A stretch of 64,000 nt of DNA from Hydractinia symbiolongicarpus (GCF_029227915.1 NC_079882.1:17188501-17252500), one strand, 5' to 3'; positions 1 to 11,040 are shown, numbered from the stretch's first letter. Notes: a model not told the origin generated them from the sequence alone. Numbers and translations: made by a program.

Positions 1-361
1 TTTATTAGACTGCAAAAGGCCATATTACAGCCTTTATAGGACTGTGCACGTAGTTAAGAGTGTTGTAAAGCAACGGCGCCAATGAAAACGACTTGGGACG
101 TTGTAGCGCATTGAGACTGGAAGGACTAGGCCATTGGTGACCTGCGCAGACCTGTGAAACCACGTGATTAACGTGTGAGACCTTTATTAGACTGCAAAGG
201 GCCATATTACAGCCTTTATAGGACTGTGCACGTAGTTAAGAGTGTCTTAAGGCAACGGCGCTAATGAAAACGACTTGAGACGTTGTAGCACATTGAGACT
301 GGAAGGATTAGGCCAATGGTAACCTGCGCAGGCATGTGAAACCACGTGATTTACGTGGGAA

Positions 362-412
362 GCCTTTATTAGACTGCAAAAGGCCATATTACAGCCTTTA
401 TAGGACTGTGCA
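362..412 (+). repeat. Internal imperfect direct repeat within the monomer (example)
   Basis: GCCTTTATTAGACTGCA (from 362) and GCCTTTATAGGACTGTGCA (from 394) are two related 17- and 19-bp words offset by 32 bp. They differ by two substitutions and a 2-bp insertion. The pair recurs at every GCC-ended junction, so it is a property of the monomer. It suggests that part of the 182-bp unit arose from a shorter duplication; that origin is inference. Confidence 0.65.
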
Positions 413-524
413 CGTAGTTAAGAGTGTTGTAAAGCAACGGCGCCAATGAAAACGACTTGGGACTTTGTAGCGCATTGAGACTGGAAGGACTAGGCCAATG
501 GTAACCTGCGCAGACAGGTGAAAC

Positions 525-539
525 CACGTGATTTACGTG
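525..539 (+). other. Per-monomer dyad CACGT-GATTT-ACGTG (example)
   Basis: Monomer positions 161-175 form an inverted repeat of 5-bp arms around a 5-bp spacer, and the left arm overlaps the palindrome CACGTG. The element recurs in nearly all monomers. Class variants are GATTA in the spacer (Ag, G), CACATG in E, and ACGTG changed to AAGTG in A*. CACGTG is the core site of many bHLH proteins, but binding here is not shown. The element is listed once as an example. Confidence 0.75.
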
Positions 540-542
540 TGA

Positions 543-567
543 GGCCTTTATTAGACTGCAAAAGGCC
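543..567 (+). other. Monomer-junction inverted repeat GGCCTTT/AAAGGCC (example)
   Basis: At junctions ending GAGGCC, the arms GGCCTTT and AAAGGCC are separated by 11 bp. In most monomers a further GCCTTT lies 9 bp downstream of AAAGGC, so the central arm could pair with either flank as two alternative hairpins. Junctions after C (GAGGAC) lose part of the left arm. Junctions after B, C' or F (AAGCC) keep six pairs when TTTATT follows. Confidence 0.65.
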
Positions 568-728
568 ATAATACAGCTTTTATAGGACTGTGCAGGTAGT
601 TAAGAGTGTTCTAAGGCCACGGCGCTAAGGAAAACCACTTGGAACGTTGTAGTGCACTGAGACTGGAAGGAATAGTCCAATGGTAACCTGCGCAGGCGGA
701 TGGAACCACGTGATTTACGTGTGAGGAC

Positions 729-910
729 TTTATTAGACTGCAAAAGGCCATATTACAGCCTTTATAGGACTGTGCACGTAGTTAAGAGTGTTGTAAAGCA
801 ACGGCGCCAATGAAAACGACTTGGGACGTTGTAGCGCATTGAGACTGGAAGGACTAGGCCAATGGTGACCTGCACAGACTGGTGAAACCACGTGATTAAC
901 GTGTGAGACC
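729..910 (+). repeat. Reference monomer, subfamily Ag
   Basis: Diagnostic bases are GTTGTAAAGCAACGGCGCC in the body, GGGACGTTG, then GGCCAATGGTGACC, and a 3' end reading CACGTGATTAACGTG followed by GAGACC. Subfamily A carries a NarI-type GGCGCC palindrome. Related variants are At, with GGGACTTTG (for example 365-546), and An, with GGTAACCTGCGCAGACAGG (for example 33056-33237). Ag is nearly always preceded by C and often followed by B. Confidence 0.85.
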
Positions 911-1092
911 TTTATTAGACTGCAAAGGGCCATATTACAGCCTTTATAGGACTGTGCACGTAGTTAAGAGTGTCTTAAGGCAACGGCGCTAATGAAAACG
1001 ACTTGAGACGTTGTAGCACATTGAGACTGGAAGGATTAGGCCAATGGTAACCTGCGCAGGCATGTGAAACCACGTGATTTACGTGGGAAGCC
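911..1092 (+). repeat. Reference monomer, subfamily B
   Basis: Diagnostics are GTGTCTTAAGGCAACGGCGCT, CTTGAGACGTTGTAGCACATTG, GGATTAGGCC and a 3' end reading ACGTGGGAAGCC. The CTTAAGG change places a TAA stop in the reverse-strand frame, so B monomers never show the 66-codon frame. B usually follows Ag. B' (for example 2185-2366) has the same second half but a C-like front (CAAGTAG, TTCTAAGGCCACGG), so it looks like an old C/B recombinant. Confidence 0.85.
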
Positions 1093-2002
1093 TTTATTAG
1101 ACTGCAAAAGGCCATATTACAGCCTTTATAGGACTGTGCACGTAGTTAAGAGTGTTATAGAGCAACGGCGCCAATGAAAACGACTTGGGACTTTGTAGCG
1201 CATTGAGACTGGAAGGACTAAGCCAATGGTAACCTGCGCAGACAGGTGAAACCACGTGATTTACGTGTGAGGCCTTTATTAGACTGCAAAAGGCCATATT
1301 ACAGCCTTTATAGGACTGTGCACGTAGTTAAGAGTTCTGTAAAGCAACAGCGCTAATGAAAACGACTTGGGAGGTTGTAGCGCATTAAGACTGGAACGAC
1401 TAGTCCAATGGTAACCTGCACAGGCAGATGGAACCACGTGATTTACGTGTGATGCCTCTATTAGACTGCAATAGGCCAAATTACAGCCTTTATAGGACTG
1501 TGCACGTAGTTAAGAGGGTTGTAAGACAACAGCGCTAATGAAAACGACTTGGGACGTTGTAGCGCATTGAGACTGGAACGACTAGTCCAATGGTAACCTG
1601 CACAGGCAGATGGAACCACATGATTTACGTGTGAGGCCTTTATTAGACTGCAAAAGACCATATTACAGCCTTTATAGGACTGTGCACGTAGTTAAGAGTG
1701 TTGTAAAGCAACGGCGCCAATGAAAACGACTTGGGACGTTGTAGCGCATTGAGACTGGAAGGACTAGGCCAATGGTAACCTGCGCAGACAGGTGAAACCA
1801 CGTGATTTACGTGTGAGGTTTTTATTAGACTGCAAAAGGCCATATTACAGCTTTTATAGGACTGTGCAAGTAGTTAAGAGTGTTCTAAGGCCACGGCGCT
1901 AAGGAAAACCACTTGGAACGTTGTAGTGCACTGAGACTGAAAGGAATAGTCTAATGGTAACCTGCGCAGGCAGGTGAAACCACGTGATTTACGTATGAAG
2001 CC

Positions 2003-2184
2003 ATTATTAGACTGCAAAAGGACATATTACAGCCTTTATAGGACTGTGCACGTAGTTAAGAGTGTTCTAAGGCAACTTCGCCAATGAAAACGACTTGGGA
2101 CGTTGTAGCGCATTGAGACTGTAAGGACTACGCCAATGGAAACCTGAACAGGCAAATGGAACCACGTGATTTACGTGTGAGGCC
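2003..2184 (+). repeat. Reference monomer, subfamily F
   Basis: Diagnostics are TTCTAAGGCAACTTCGCCAATG, ACTGTAAGGACTACGCC, and AATGGAAACCTGAACAGGCAAATGG. The TTCG here is the only CENP-B-box-like start in this class. The rest of the box (an A at the fifth following base, then CGGG) is absent. F lies between C' or C'' and B' in most HORs. Confidence 0.8.
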
Positions 2185-3822
2185 TTTACTAGACTGCAAA
2201 AGGCCATATTACAGCCTTTATAGGACTGTGCAAGTAGTTAAGAGTGTTCTAAGGCCACGGCGCTAATGAAAACGACTTGAGACGTTGTAGCACATTGAGA
2301 CTGGAAGGATTAGGCCAATGGTAACCTGAGCAGGCATGTGAAACCACGTGATTTACGTGGGAAGCCTTTATTAAACTGCAAAAGGCCATATTACAGCCTT
2401 TATAGGACTGTGCAGGTAGTTAAGAGTGTTCTAAGGCCACGGCGCTAAGGAAAACCACTTGGAACGTTGTAGTGCACTGAGACTGGAAGGAATAGTCCAA
2501 TGGTAACCTGCGCAGGCAGATGGAACCACGTGATTTACGTGTGAGGACTTTATTAGACTGCAAAAGGCCATATTACAGCCTTTATAGGACTGTGCACGTA
2601 GTTAAGAGTGTTGTAAAGCAACGGCGCCAATGAAAACGACTTGGGACGTTGTAGCGCATTGAGACTGGAAGGACTAGGCCAATGGTGACCTGCGCAGACC
2701 TGTGAAACCACGTGATTAACGTGTGAGACCTTTATTAGACTGCAAAGGGCCATATTACAGCCTTTATAGGACTGTGCACGTAGTTAAGAGGGTTGTAAGG
2801 CAACAGCGCTAATGAAAACGACTTGGGACGTTGTAGCGCATTGAGACTGGAACGACTAGTCCAATGGTAACCTGCACAGGCAGATGGCACCACATGATTT
2901 ACGTGTGAGGCCTTTATTAGACTGCAAAAGACCAAATTACAGCCTTTATAGGACTGTGCACGTAGTTAAGAGTGTTGTAAAGCAACGGCGCCAATGAAAA
3001 CGACTTGGGACGTTGTAGCGCATTGAGACTGGAAGGACTAGGCCAATGGTAACCTGCGCAGACAGGTGAAACCACGTGATTTACGTATGAAGCCATTATT
3101 AGACTGCAAAAGGCCATATTACAGCCTTTATAGGACTGTGCACGTAGTTAAGAGTGTTCTAAGGCAACTTCGCCAATGAAAACGACTTGGGACGTTGTAG
3201 CGCACTGAGACTGTAAGGACTACGCCAATGGAAACCTGAACAGGCAAATGGAACCACGTGATTTACGTGTGAGGCCTTTACTAGACTGCAAAAGGCCATA
3301 TTACAGCCTTTATAGGACTGTGCAAGTAGTTAAGAGTGTTCTAAGGCCACGGCGCTAATGAAAACGACTTGAGACGTTGTAGCACATAGAGACTGGAAGG
3401 ATTAGGCCAATGGTAACCTGAGCAGGCATGTGAAACCACGTGATTTACGTGTGAGGACTTTATTAGACTGCAAAAGGCCATATTACAGCCTTTATAGGAC
3501 TGTGCAGGTAGTTAAGAGTGTTCTAAGGCCACGGCGCTAAGGAAAACCACTTGGAACGTTGTAGTGCACTGAGACTGGAAGGAATAGTCCAATGGTAACC
3601 TGCGCAGGCTGATGGAACCACGTGATTTACGTGTGAGGACTTTATTAGACTGCAAAAGGCCATATTACAGCCTTTATAGGACTGTGCACGTAGTTAAGAG
3701 TGTCTTAAGGCAACGGCGCTAATGAAAACGACTTGAGACGTTGTAGCACATTGAGACTGGAAGGATTAGGCCAATGGTAACCTGCGCAGACAGGTGAAAC
3801 CACGTGATTTACGTGTGAGGCC

Positions 3823-4004
3823 TTTATTAGACTGCAAAAGGCCATATTACAGCCTTTATAGGACTGTGCACGTAGTTAAGAGTTCTGTAAAGCAACAGCG
3901 CTAATGAAAACGACTTGGGACTTTGTAGCGCATTGAGATTGGAAGGACTAGGCCAATGGGAACCTGCGCAGACAGGTGAAACCACGTGATTTACGTGTGA
4001 GGCC
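3823..4004 (+). repeat. Hybrid monomer D front / At back
   Basis: GTTCTGTAAAGCAACAGCGC (D) continues into GGGACTTTG, GGAAGGACTAGGCC and GCAGACAGG (At). The switch lies between monomer positions about 80 and 97. Confidence 0.75.
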
Positions 4005-6006
4005 TTTATTAGACTGCAAAAGGCCATATTACAGCCTTTATAGGACTGTGCACGTAGTTAAGAGTTCTGTAAAGCAACAGCGCTAATGAAAACGACTTGG
4101 GAGGTTGTAGCGCATTGAGACTGGAACGACTAGTCCAATGGTAACCTGCACAGGCAGATTGAACCACGTGATTTACGTGTGAGGCCTTTATTAGACTGCA
4201 AAAGGCCATATTACAGCCTTTATAGGACTGTGCACGTAGTTAAGAGTTCTGTAAAGCAACAGCGCTAATGAAAACGACTTGGGAGGTTGTAGCGCATTGA
4301 GACTGGAACGACTAGTCCAATGGTAACCTGCACAGGCAGATTGAACCACGTGATTTACGTGTGAGGCCTCTATTAGACTGCAAAAGGCCAAATTACAGCC
4401 TTTATAGGACTGTGCACGTAGTTAAGGGGGTTGTAAGGCAACAGCGCTAATGAAAACGACTTGGGACGTTGTAGCGCATTGAGACTGGAACGACTACTCC
4501 AATGGTAACCTGCACAGGCAGATGGAACCACATGATTTACGTGTGAGGCCTTTATTAGACTGCAAAAGACCAAATTACAGCCTTTATAGGACTGTGCACG
4601 TAGTTAAGAGTGTTGTAAAGCAACGGCGCCAATGAAAACGACTTGGGACGTTGTAGCGCATTGAGACTGGAAGGACTAGGCCAATGGTAACCTGCGCAGA
4701 CAGGTGAAACCACGTGATTTACGTGTGAGGTTTTTATTAGACTGCAAAAGGCCATAATACAGCTTTTATAGGACTGTGCAAGTAGTTAAGAGTGTTCTAA
4801 GGCCACGGCGCTAAGGAAAACCACTTGGAACGTTGCAGTGCACTGAGACTGGAAGGAATAGTCCAATGGTAACCTGCGCAGGCAGATGGAACCACGTGAT
4901 TTACGTGTGAGGACTTTATTAGACTGCAAAAGGCCATATTACAGCCTTTATAGGACTTTGCACGTAGTTAAGAGTGTTGTAAAGCAAGGGCGCCAATGAA
5001 AACGACCTGGGACGTTGTAGCGCATTGAGACTGGAAGGACTAGGCCAATGGTGACTTGCGCAGACATGTGAAACCACGTGATTAACGAGTGAGACCTTTA
5101 TTAGACTGCAAAGGGCCATATTACAGCCTTTATAGGACTGTGCACGTAGTTAAGAGTGTCTTAAGGCAACGGCGCTAATGAAAACGACTTGAGACGTTGT
5201 AGCACATTGAGACTGGAAGGATTAGGCCAATGGTAACCCGAGCAGGCATGTGAAACCACGTGATTTACGTGGGAAGCCTTTATTAGACTGCAAAAGTCCA
5301 AATTACAGCCTTTATAGGACTGTGCACGTAGTTAAGAGTGTTGTAAGGCAACGGCGCTAATGAAAACGACTTGGGACGTTGTAGCGCATTGAGACTGGAA
5401 GGACTAGGTCAATGGTGACCTGCGCAGACCGGTGAAACCACGTGATTAACGTGTGAGGCCTTTATTAGACTGCAAAGGGCCATATTACAGCATTTATAGG
5501 ACTGTGCACGTAGTTAAGAGTGTTCTAAGGCAATTTCGCCAATGAAAACGACTTGGGACGTTGTAGCGCATTGAAACTGTAAGGACTAGGCCAATGGTAA
5601 CCTACGCAGACAGGTGAAACCACGTGATTTACGTGTGAGGCCTTTATTAGACTGCAAAAGGCCATATTACAGCCTTTATAGGACTGTGCAGGTAGTTAAG
5701 AGTGTTCTAAGGCCACGGCGCTAAGGAAAACCACTTGGAACGTTGTAGCGCACTGAGACTGGAAGGAATAGTCCAATGGTAACCTGCGCAGGCAGATGGA
5801 ACCACGTGATTTACGTGTGAGGCCTCTATTAGACTGCAAAAGGCCAAATTACAGCCTTTATAGGAATGTGCACGTAGTTAAGAGTGTTGTAAGGCAACAG
5901 CGCTAATGAAAACGACTTGGGACGTTGTAGCGCATTGAGACTGGAACGACTAGTCCAATGGTAACCTGCGCAGGCAGATGGAACCACATGATTTACGTGT
6001 GAGGCC

Positions 6007-6188
6007 TTTATTAGACTGCAAAAGACCAAATTACAGCCTTTATAGGACTGTGCACGTAGTTAAGAGTGTTGTAAGGCAACGGCGCTAATGAAAACGACTT
6101 GGGACGTTGTAGCGCATTGAGACTGGAAGGACTAGGTCAATGGTGACCTGCGCAGACCGGTGAAACCACGTGATTAACGTGTGAGGCC
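6007..6188 (+). repeat. Reference monomer, subfamily G
   Basis: Diagnostics are CAAAAGACCAAATTACAG at the start (inherited from the E/G junction), GTTGTAAGGCAACGGCGCTAATG, GGACTAGGTCAATGGTGACC, GCAGACCGGTG and CACGTGATTAACG. G is almost always followed by H and then C, making G-H-C one of the most stable words in the array. Confidence 0.8.
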
Positions 6189-6552
6189 TTTATTAGACTG
6201 CAAAGGGCCATATTACAGCATTTATAGGACTGTGCACGTAGTTAAGAGTGTTCTAAGGCAATTTCGCCAATGAAAACGACTTGGGACGTCGTAGCGCATT
6301 GAGACTGTAAGGACTACGCCAATGGTAACCTACGCAGACAGGTGAAACCACGTGATTTACATGTGAGGCCTTTATTAGACTGCAAAAGGCCATATTACAG
6401 CCTTTATAGGACTGTGCAGGTAGTTAAGAGTGTTCTAAGGCCACGGCGCTAAGGAAAACCACTTGGAACGTTGTAGTGCACTGAGACTGGAAGGAATAGT
6501 CCAATGGTAACCTGCGCAGGCAGATGGAACCACGTGATTTACGTGTGAGGAC

Positions 6553-6734
6553 TTTATTAGACTGCAAAAGGCCATATTAAGCCCTTTATAGGACTGTGCA
6601 CGTAGTTAAGACTGTTGTAAAGCAACGGCGCCAATGAAAACGACTTGGGACGTTGTAGCGCATTGAGACTGGAAGGACTAGGCCAATGGTAACCTGCGCA
6701 GACAGGTGAAACCACGTGATTTACGTGTGAGGTT
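6553..6734 (+). repeat. Reference monomer, subfamily A*
   Basis: This A-type monomer has CCATATTAAGCCCTTTATAGG in place of ATTACAGCC at positions about 22-38, with no change in length. Other copies start at 24508, 25600, 39425, 44157, 58320, 59958, 60868 and 62141, with minor differences (AAGCCTTTT in some). It follows C and precedes E or C'. Copies from 24508 onward that precede E often carry ATTTAAGTG at the 3' dyad. Confidence 0.78.
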
Positions 6735-7826
6735 TTTATTAGACTGCAAAAGGCCATATTACAGCCTTTAAAGGACTGTGCAAGTAGTTAAGAGTGTTCT
6801 AAGGCCACAGCGCTAAGGAAAACCACTTGGAACCTTGTAGTGCATTGAGACTGAAAGGAATAGTCTAATGGTAACCTGCGCAGGCACGTGAAACCACGTG
6901 ATTTACGTATGAAGCCATTATTAGACTGCAAAAGGCCATATTACAGCCTTTATAGGACTGTGCACGTAGTTAAGAGTGTTCTAAGGCCACGGAGCTAAGG
7001 AAAACCACTTGGAACGTTGTAGTGCATTGAGACTGAAAGGAATAGTCTAATGGCAACCTGCGCAGGCAGGTGAAACCACGTGATTTACGTATGAAGCCAT
7101 TATTAGACTGCAAAAGGCCATATTACAGCCTTTATAGGACTGTGCACGTAATTAAGAGTGTTCTAAGGCAACTTCGCCAATGAAAACGACTGGGGACGTT
7201 GTAGCGCATTGAGACTGTAAGGACTAGGCCAATGGAAACCTGCACAGGCAAATGGAACCACGTGATTTACGTGTGAGGCCTTTATTAGACTGCAAAGGGC
7301 CATATTACAGCCTTTATAGGACTGTGCACGTAGTTAAGAGTGTTGTAAAGCAACGGCGCCAATGAAAACGAATTGGGACGTTGTAGCGCATTGAGACTGG
7401 AAGGACTAGGCCAATGGTAACCTGCGCAGACAGGTGAAACCACGTGATTTACGTGTGAGGCCTTTATTAGACTGCAAAAGGCCATATTACAGCCTTTATA
7501 GGACTGTGCACGTAGTTAAGAGTGTTGTAAGGCAACAGCGCTAATGAAAACGACTTGGGACGTTGTAGCGCATTGAGACTGGAAGGACTAGGTCAATGGT
7601 GACCTGCGCAGACCGGTGAAACCACGTGATTAACGTGTGAGGCCTTTATTAGACTGCAAAGGGCCATATTACAGCATTTATAGGACTGTGCACGTAGTTA
7701 AGAGTGTTCTAAGGCAACTTCGCCAATGAAAACGACTTGGGACGTTGTAGCGCATTGAGACTGTAAGGACTAGGCCAGTGGTAACCTAGGCAGACAGGTG
7801 AAACCTCGTGATTTACGTGTGAGGCC

Positions 7827-8007
7827 TTTATTAGACTGCAAAAGGCCATATTACAGCCTTTATAGGACTGTGCAGGTAGTTAAGAGTGTTCTAAGGCCAC
7901 GGCGATAAAGAAAACCACTTGGAACGTTGTAGTGCACTGAGACTGGAAGGAATAGTCCAATGGTAACCTGCGCAGGCAGATGGAACCACGTGATTTACGT
8001 GTGAGGT
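7827..8007 (+). repeat. C monomer, 1 bp short
   Basis: The monomer ends GTGAGGTCTTATTAG instead of GTGAGGACTTTATTAG, a 1-bp loss at the junction plus a substitution. It also has GCGATAAAG in place of GCGCTAAGG, a variant partly shared with the monomer starting at 63051. Confidence 0.75.
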
Positions 8008-8189
8008 CTTATTAGACTGCAAAAGGCCATATTACAGCCTTAATAGGACTGTGCACGTAGTTAAGAGTGTTGTGAAGCAGCGGCGCCAATGAAAACCACT
8101 TGGGACGTTGTAGCGCATTGAGACTGGAAGGACTAGGCCAATGGAAACCTGCACAGGCAAATGGAACCACCTGATTTACGTGTGAGGAC

Positions 8190-8374
8190 TTTATTAGACT
8201 GCAAAAGCCCATATTACAGCCTTTATAGAACTGTGCACGTAAGAGTTAAGAGTGTTGTAAAGCAATGGCGCTAATGAAAACGACTTGGGACGTTGTAGCG
8301 CATTGAGACTGTAAGGACTAGACCAATGGTAACCTGCGCAGACAGGTGAAACCACGTGATTTACGTGTGAAGCC
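8190..8374 (+). repeat. Monomer with 3-bp insertion (185 bp)
   Basis: GCACGTAAGAGTTAAGAG replaces GCACGTAGTTAAGAG, a 3-bp gain consistent with slippage on the AGAGTT/AAGAG words. The reverse-strand frame survives because the insertion is a multiple of three. Confidence 0.8.
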
Positions 8375-8738
8375 TTTATTAGACTGCAAAAGGCCATATT
8401 ACAGCCTTTATAGGACTGTGCGCGCAATTAAGAGTGTTCTAAGGCAACTTCGCCAATGAAAACGACTTGGGACGTTGTAGCGCATTGAAACTGTAAGGAA
8501 TAGTCTAATGGTAACCTGCGCAGGCAGGTGAAACCACGTGATTTACGTATGAAGCCATTATTAGACTGCAAAAGGCCATATTACAGCCTTTATAGGACTG
8601 TGCACGTAGTTAAGAGTGTTATAAGGCAACGGCGCTAATGAAAACGACTTGGGACGTTGTAGCGTATTAAGACTGGAAGGACTACGCCTATGGTAACCTG
8701 CACAGACCGGTGAAACCACGTGATTTACGTGTGAGGGT

Positions 8739-8884
8739 TTTATTAGACTGCAAAAGGCCATATTACAGCCTTTATAGGACTGTGCACGTATTTAAGAGTG
8801 TTGTAAGGCAACTTGAGACTGGAAGGACTAGGCCAATGGTGACCTGCGCAGACCGGTGAAACCACGTGATTTACGTGTGAGGAC
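8739..8884 (+). repeat. Monomer with 36-bp deletion (146 bp)
   Basis: The sequence runs AAGGCAAC directly into TTGAGACTGG, which removes monomer positions 75-110. The right breakpoint lies at the TTGAGACTGG block that also borders other indels in the array. Confidence 0.85.
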
Positions 8885-9066
8885 TTTATTAGACTGCAAA
8901 AGGCCATATTACAGCCTTTATAGGACTGTGCACGTAGTTAAGAGTGTTGTAAAGCAACGGCGCCAATAAAAACGACTTGGGACGTTGTAGCACATTGAGA
9001 CTGGAAGGATTAGGCCAATGGTAACCTGCGCAGGCATGTGAAACCACGTGATTTACGTGGGAAGCC

Positions 9067-9223
9067 TTTATTAGACTGCAAAAGGCCATATTACAAGGCC
9101 ATATTACAAGGCCACGGCGCTAAGGAAAACCACTTGGAACGTTGTAGTACACTGAGACTGGAAGGAATAGTCCAATGGTAACCTGTGCAGGCAGATAGAA
9201 CCACGTGATTTACGTGTGAGGTT
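9067..9223 (+). repeat. C-type monomer with 25-bp loss and 13-bp microduplication (157 bp)
   Basis: AAGGCCATATTAC occurs twice in tandem (9082-9094 and 9095-9107), followed by AAGGCCACGG. The normal CAGCCTTTATAGG to TTCTAAGG segment is missing. The AAGGCC word shared by the monomer start and the C body probably mediated the join, leaving a net loss of 25 bp. Confidence 0.85.
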
Positions 9224-10133
9224 TTTATTAGACTGCAAAAGGCCATATTACAGCCTTTATAGGACTGTGCACGTAGTTAAGAGTGTCTTAAGGCAACGGC
9301 GCTAATGAAAACGACTTGAGACGTTGTAGCACATTGAGACTGGAAGGACTAATTCAATGGTGACCTGCGCAGACCTGTGAAACCACGTGATTAACGTGTG
9401 AGACCTTTATTAGACTGCAAAAGGCCATATTACAGCCTTTATAGGACTGTGCACGTAGTTAAGAGTGTCTTAAGGCAACGGCGCTAATGAAAACGACTTG
9501 GGACGTTGTAGCGCATTGAAACTGTAAGGAATAGTCTAATGGTAACCTGCGCAGGCAGGTGAAACCACGTGATTTACGTATGAAGCCATTATTAGACTGC
9601 AAAAGGCCATATTACAGCCTTTATAGGACTGTGCACGTAGTTAAGAGTGTTGTAAGGCAACGGCGCTAATGAAAACGACTTGGGACGTTGTAGCGCATTA
9701 AGACTGGAAGGACTAGGCCAATGGTAACCTGCGAAGACCGGTGAAACCACGTGATTTACGTGTGAGGGTTTTATTAGACTGCAAAAGGCCATATTACAGC
9801 CTTTATAGGACTGTGCACGTATTTAAGAGTGTTGTAAGGCAACAGCGATAATGAAAACGACTTGAGTCGTTGTAGTGCATTTAGACTGGAAGGAATAGTC
9901 CAATGGTAACCTGCGCAGACCGGTGAAACCATGTGATTTACGTGTGAGGCCTTTATTAGACTGCAAAAGGCCATATTACAGCCTTTATAGGACTGTGCAC
10001 GTAGTTAAGAGTGTTGTAAAGCAACAGCGCTAATGAAAACGACTTGGGAGGTTATAGCGCATTGAGACTGGAACGACTAGTCCAATGGTAACCTGCACAG
10101 GCAGATGGAACCACGTGATTTACGTGTGAGGCC

Positions 10134-10312
10134 TTTATTAGACTGCAAAAGGCCAAATTGCCGCCATAGGACTGTGCACGTAGTTAAGAGTGTTGTAAGG
10201 CAACGGCGCTAATGAAAACAACTTGGGACGTTGTAGCGCATTGAGACTGGAAGGACTAGGCCAATGGTGACCTGCGCAGACCGGTGAAACCACGTGACTA
10301 ACGTGTGAGACA
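10134..10312 (+). repeat. GCCGCC-variant monomer (179 bp)
   Basis: AAATTGCCGCCATAGG replaces AAATTACAGCCTTTATAGG, a 3-bp loss with substitutions. The body is G/Ag-like with AAAACAACTTGGG. The same rare variant recurs at 31060-31238 and 31967-32145, so it is a useful marker of long-range copying. Confidence 0.85.
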
Positions 10313-11040
10313 TTTATTAGACTGCAGAGGGCCATATTACAGCCTTAATAGGACTGTGCACGTAGTTAAGATTGTTGTAAAGCAACGGCGCCAATGAAAA
10401 CGACTTGGGACGTTGTAGCGCATTGAGACTGTAAGGACTAGGCCAATGGTAACCTGTGCAGACAGGTGAAACCACGTGATTTACGTGTGAGGCCTTTATT
10501 AGACTGCAAAAGGCCATATTACAGCCTTTATAGGACTGTGCACGTAGTTCAGAGTTCTGTAAAGCAACAGCGCTAATGAAAACGACTTGGGAGGTTGTAG
10601 CGCATTGAGACTGGAACGACAAGTTCAATGGTAACCTGCACAGGCAGATGGAACCACGTGATTTACGTGTGAGGCCTGTATTAGACTGCAAAAGGCCAAA
10701 TTACAGCCTTTATAGGACTGTGCACGTAGTTAAGAGTGTTGTAAGGCAACAGCGCTAATGAAAACAACTTGGGACATTGTAGCGCTTTGAGACTGGAACA
10801 ACTAGTCCAATGGTAACCTGCACAGGCAGATGGAACCACGTGATTTACGTGTGAGGCCTTTATTAGACTTCAAAAGACCAAATTACAGCCTTTATAGGAC
10901 TGTACACGTAGTTAAGAGTGTTGTAAGGCAACGGCGCTAATGGAAACGACTTGGGACGTTGTAGCGCATTGAGACTGTAAGGACTAGGCCAATGGTAACC
11001 TACGCAGACAGGTGAAACCACGTGATTTACGTGTGAGGCC
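10313..11040 (+). repeat. Array segment: four linking monomers
   Basis: The monomers start at 10313 (A-like, with GCAGAGGGCC and CCTTAATAGG), 10495 (D, with GACAAGTTCAATGG), 10677 (E-like, with AACAACTTGGGAC) and 10859 (G front with an H tail, TTAGACTTCAAAAG). The four are copied at 32146-32873 (offset 21833), next to the GCCGCC variant. Confidence 0.75.

Larger units (their letters stand above)
1..7826 (+). repeat. Array segment: 43 regular monomers, loose mosaic
   Basis: All 43 monomers are 182 bp by this parse. The class order starts Ag-B-At-C-Ag-B-At (1-1274), then D-E-An-C'-F-B'-C (1275-2548). It continues Ag-E-An-F-B'-C (2549-3640), then B, a D/At hybrid, D, D, E, An, C, Ag, B and G-H-C. 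From 5825 the order E-G-H-C-A* appears, followed by C', C'' and F. Short HOR words recur but no long exact duplication dominates, unlike the centre of the window. The segment begins mid-array, so the true array edge lies outside the window. Confidence 0.85.
7827..10312 (+). repeat. Irregular array patch with clustered indels
   Basis: The patch has fourteen monomers, five of them off-length: 181, 185, 146, 157 and 179 bp. Monomers here also carry more private substitutions (for example CGCGCAATTAAG near 8420, and TCTAATGG ends on non-C bodies). Class assignments are less clean than elsewhere. The patch may be an older or less homogenised segment. Individual length variants are listed separately. 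Confidence 0.8.

Noticed and set aside
131-140. CCAAT boxes and TATA-like TTTATAGG in each monomer as promoters
   Set aside because: They are short motifs that recur simply because the monomer recurs. Nothing downstream resembles a transcription unit.
2003-2184. CENP-B-box-like sequence at TTCGCCAATGAAAACG in F and H monomers
   Set aside because: Only the TTCG start fits. The required A and CGGG of the core are absent, and I found no full core on either strand in the monomer classes read.
10317-10691. 124-codon reverse frame spanning two monomers (also 32150-32524)
   Set aside because: It arises because monomer variants remove the usual stop and the frame continues into the neighbour. It is duplicated with the GCCGCC block and has no independent coding evidence.
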